In this document: positions 61,069 to 64,000 of the stretch, in pieces
Position numbering within the stretch: position 1 is the first letter of the stretch
How the letters are laid out: the number at the start of each line of letters is the position of its first letter
NCBI RefSeq assembly: GCF_963678635.1
Contig: NC_087062.1
Coordinates: 100,177,209 to 100,241,208, forward strand
Direction of reading: 5' to 3'
Source: Symsagittifera roscoffensis
Lineage: Eukaryota > Xenacoelomorpha > Acoela > Convolutidae
Length of the DNA: 64,000 bases
Position numbers and translations under genes: made by a program
Notes under the pieces: model-generated
Told to the model about the DNA's origin: nothing
Databases searched by the model: none
The model's input: only the letters and a program-made list of their open reading frames with translations

Positions 61069-61147
61069 AATTCGGCTACGTGTGAGCTTCGAACATACGA
61101 CCTAGCGAATGAGGGTCCCACTCACATACCACTCAGCAAAGGACGCT
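61069..61147 (-). mobile_element. Degenerate tRNA-like sequence or SINE head
   Basis: The minus strand has an A-box-like ttgctgagtggta and, about 35 bp later, a B-box-like tatgttcgaagct. The spacing is that of a tRNA (~75 nt in total), but the stems are imperfect. More likely a tRNA pseudogene or SINE head than a working tRNA. Confidence 0.35.
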
Positions 61148-61220
61148 TAATAGGCTCCAAACACTAGCCACAATCAAAGCAGAGAATAGATGCTATGTAA
61201 TTTGTGGAGTGCTGTCTGCT

Positions 61221-61349
61221 TTTAGACAACCGCGTGTTCAGACACTGTATTAACCGATCAGAATCGAGCCAAGGAAGAAAAGCTTTTCATATCTTCCTTG
61301 TCTCGATTCTGATTGGTTAATACAGTGTCTGAACACGCGGTTGTCTAAA
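61221..61349. mobile_element. Foldback element with 58-bp arms
   Basis: The left arm 61221-61278 starts tttagacaaccgcgtgttca. The right arm 61292-61349 is its reverse complement with only a few mismatches. A 13-bp loop separates them. The flanks share ctgct on both sides. It is probably a very short MITE. No coding. Confidence 0.85.
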
Positions 61350-61539
61350 TACTGCTACGTAACCGCAATTTTTAATATTACAGTGAAATTGCCAAATAAA
61401 TGAACTCTGTTGATGAACACTTTTACTTGCGAGTTAGCTTAGAAAAAAAAGATTCCTATTAATATAATAAGCTGATCGCAAGTGTAAAGACAAAACATGG
61501 TCAACAGACAAAACAAAAAAAAGTCAGCTAAATTATTTT

Positions 61540-61800
61540 TTGAAAAAACTGAAACTTTGAATTTAAAAGAAAAAAAACATGCCCTTAAAGCTTTTTGAAT
61601 TTCTGGAACAATTCATGATTGGCCCTTTTTCCATAGAACTAGTGCAATTTGAAAAAAAAAACTAGATCAAAAATTTTTAATTCGCTCTTCAATTCAACTT
61701 TCGAAACTAGATGTCGATCACGTTTGTCGTGGCTTTTACACTTTGCTGTTTGATAGTGAAGTTCGCTTTCTTTATTAAAAGAAATGAACTGAAGTCACTC
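61540..61800 (+). repeat. Dispersed repeat family B
   Basis: Contains agatgtcgatcacgtttgtc and ctgtttgatagtgaagttcg; it is interrupted downstream by a MITE fragment and continues near 62100-62180. Confidence 0.5.
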
Positions 61801-61849
61801 AATTGAAACTCGAACCAAAAAAACAAAAAAAAAATGAAAGTCAAACTGT

Positions 61850-62035
61850 AAAAACCGCAGGCAATTTTTTTGAACAAAGAGGTCAAAAAAGCAGTTTTTG
61901 GGCACTTTTTGGAAAATTGAGTTTTTTTTGGCGCGCGCTTCCCCTCAAAGTTAGTATATATTGGCACTAAAGGCGCGTTTAGAAAAATGTTAGTGTCAGT
62001 CGGTCAAAAACGGATTTCTTAAAAAGTAACAAAGG
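61850..62035. mobile_element. MITE, hAT-type, internal fragment
   Basis: Shares the aaaaagcagtttttgggcac, ggcgcgcgcttcccctcaaa and ggcactaaaggcg blocks of the MITE interior, without recognisable ends. Confidence 0.45.
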
Positions 62036-62344
62036 GGGAGGTTGTCTTTTTTAACAAATGAATAAACTGAACATAATTTTTTGCAGCTTCAATTTAAATT
62101 TTTATCAAATTTTTCATGAAAAAAGTAAAAAAATAACAATACGACCTTTACAAGAGTCTGAATTACGTTCATCAATTGAAAAAATAGACACATTTTTCAC
62201 AGCACTGAGAGAACTATTTTGATTTTTTGTTACAATCAGTTGTTTTAGAAATTTTAGTTACAATCGAAATTTTAGTTACAGTCAGTACGGTTAAAAATGA
62301 AACAAAATCTGACCCTACACACTTACGTCAAAATACCTAAAATC

Positions 62345-62850
62345 AAGAGGCAAAAATCAAGAACAGAACAGAATTAAGACAACTAGAAAGAGTACAAAAA
62401 CGAGCAACTTTTTGGATTACAAATAACTTCGAAATGAGTATACTGAAAGACTGAAATTTTTAAAGCTCCTTCCACTCTCAATGTACTTTGAATTACACGA
62501 CATATTTACTTATTTTCTCTATTAAAAATAATCTTGACATTGATTTGAATACAATCATTCAAAAAAACGAATCACGAACGGGACAAGCGAGATTGCTGTT
62601 CATGCAACAAGACTGAAAAAGTCAAATGAAAATTTTTATGTACGTTCTAATACGCTATACAACTAATTTAGCCAAATTGTGGACTTCGAAAATCAAGATT
62701 ATGACAGCCTGAAAATATCTCTAACAAAAACGTATTGGAACTTCCTTAACAGAAATTTTGCAGAAACAACCTGTGTATGTGGAGAATTTTTTGCTGGTGT
62801 GGAAACTGCAACCCACCGGGAAAAATTACGAACTTATAAACGAGGATTCA
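62345..62850 (+). pseudogene. 3' end of a non-LTR retrotransposon ORF2, decayed
   Basis: Conceptual translation, with stops, gives RTELRQLERVQKRATFWITN, KLLPLSMYFELHDIFTYFLY, NGTSEIAVHATRLKKSNENF and ISLTKTYWNFLNRNF. These follow the order of the region after the reverse transcriptase in CR1/jockey-like elements (LExVQRRATKWI, LKxLPLxxRRExxDLIxxYK, SFFxRxxxLWN). Frames change and stops occur. A (CTA)n tract follows shortly after. Confidence 0.6.
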
Positions 62851-62878
62851 AAACCCATGGAGAAATCCTAAAGCCTAC

Positions 62879-62879
62879 C

Positions 62880-62923
<44 letters not shown>
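62879..62923. repeat. (CTA)n microsatellite
   Basis: About 15 uninterrupted tac/cta triplets, about 30 bp after the retrotransposon fossil, possibly derived from its tail. Confidence 0.95.
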
Positions 62924-62924
<1 letters not shown>

Positions 62925-62999
62925 TACGCAATATTTTATTCCGATAGTATGAAATGGTCGGAACCATAGTATATGTCCGCATCTTGAAAGTTCATGCAA

Positions 63000-64000
63000 C
63001 ATAAATAATAACCACAAACTTCAACATCAATTCTAAAGCTGTGAAAAGAGCTCTTTTCTGAAAATGATTTACAAAATTTCATGAACAGCAAAAAACCAAA
63101 AAAAACTATTTTTCCGAATTTGGTTTTCGGGAAAAAAAATCATAATAAGGCATTTTTTAGATGAAATGAGTACGACTAAACTAACGCATTACTAACACAT
63201 AGGAGCTACATATAAAAAAAGAGTAAAAAATGAAAAATAATACGGTAGAAAGAAAGACTGATTTTAAAATTTCTAAATAACGTTTTTGAAGTTTTAGAAC
63301 TTGTTTTTTTTTTGATACGATTATTTTCGTTGAACGCATTACAGAGCTGGAAGTGTTTATTTCCGACTTCTCTTTAAAGTCAGTCAAAAAGTGTTTAAAT
63401 AAAAAAAATGATGAAAAGATTATAAAAAACGAGCTTTTTCTTTTCTTATGAAAACAGTTTTTCATTTCAAAAGTTGTGGCCGCTCCAATCTTCAAACGTA
63501 AAAAGAATCGAATCCAAATTGTAAAATTATAAAAATTAATTCTTGGTAAATAGATCAGAAAATCATTAAAAACCATCATTTGATAATCGGTAATAGAAAC
63601 AACATTTCAAAGCTGCTAACTCAAAGCAAGCTCTCAAAACTTCGATATTTGCGTTTGAGACAAAATGCTCTTTTTTGGAGGTTAGACTTAATCAAGTCTG
63701 AACCGTGTTAAATAAAAAACGTTCAGATGGAACTATAGCCCCTCGGGTTTGTATGTATAAAAGTAAAGTTATAGGGGAATTCCAACTCGATCGACCGGCG
63801 GTTTCGCCATTGTTAAATGGCTATACTCATGTTAGTCTACACGTTTTTCACTCTTATTTACGTTCGCACTTTCGTTTCGTTACCTGCGTTTACTTTCGCT
63901 CAAAAAATTTACTACTGCAACATCCTCCTTCCCAAAGTCGGAAGAAGTGGTGCGAGCTTAAAGGTCTGTCAGTCCGGCAAATTTAACGTATTTTAATGTA
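63000..64000. other. AT-rich DNA, nothing recognised
   Basis: Long open stretches on both strands (63181-63579 minus, 63705-63986 plus) have Phe/Lys/Ser-rich translation and no family resemblance. Confidence 0.35.

Overview
The window is non-coding-rich, AT-rich animal (metazoan, almost certainly invertebrate) nuclear DNA. The evidence is GT-AG introns of several kb, short GC-rich exons in an AT-rich background, many transposon fossils, microsatellites and no bacterial gene packing. The exact organism cannot be named from the sequence.

The host gene is a large minus-strand gene. I recognise it, by memory of the family and not by a search, as the BLTP1/KIAA1109/tweek bridge-like lipid-transfer protein. 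Twelve GC-rich exons can be read at about 60.6, 55.8, 55.4, 47.2, 43.3, 39.1, 18.95, 17.97, 14.35, 8.5, 7.75 and 2.27 kb. Splice phases agree across almost every junction. The first exon seen here and the last one at 2.0 kb are both internal, so the gene runs off both ends of the window. One exon is probably missing from my reading between 55.05 and 47.17 kb, and the exon at 8.5 kb reads into a stop, so it may be an alternative 3' end.

The introns hold the most unusual material. (i) At 2331-7170 lie exactly 44 tandem copies of a 110-bp unit. On the plus strand, antisense to BLTP1, each unit carries a strong splice acceptor, a 36-nt open segment and a strong donor. The array therefore looks like 44 symmetric micro-exons of 12 codons separated by 74-nt introns. 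Only the last unit loses its donor, and it acquires an in-frame stop there. (ii) At 20.8-34.5 kb is a tandem duplication of a ~6.9-kb cassette with a protein-primed family B DNA polymerase of Polinton/Maverick type and two unidentified linked reading frames. Both polymerase copies are broken at different places. (iii) At 50.9-53.3 kb a TTCGAC-rich minisatellite abuts a decayed hAT transposase.

The rest is repeats: a hAT-type MITE family with CAGGGGCGGATCTAG ends and 8-bp target duplications, a second MITE family, two long unclassified dispersed repeat families, foldback elements, fragments of non-LTR retrotransposons, tRNA-like SINE remnants, microsatellites, and nested tandem duplications at 57.0-59.6 kb.
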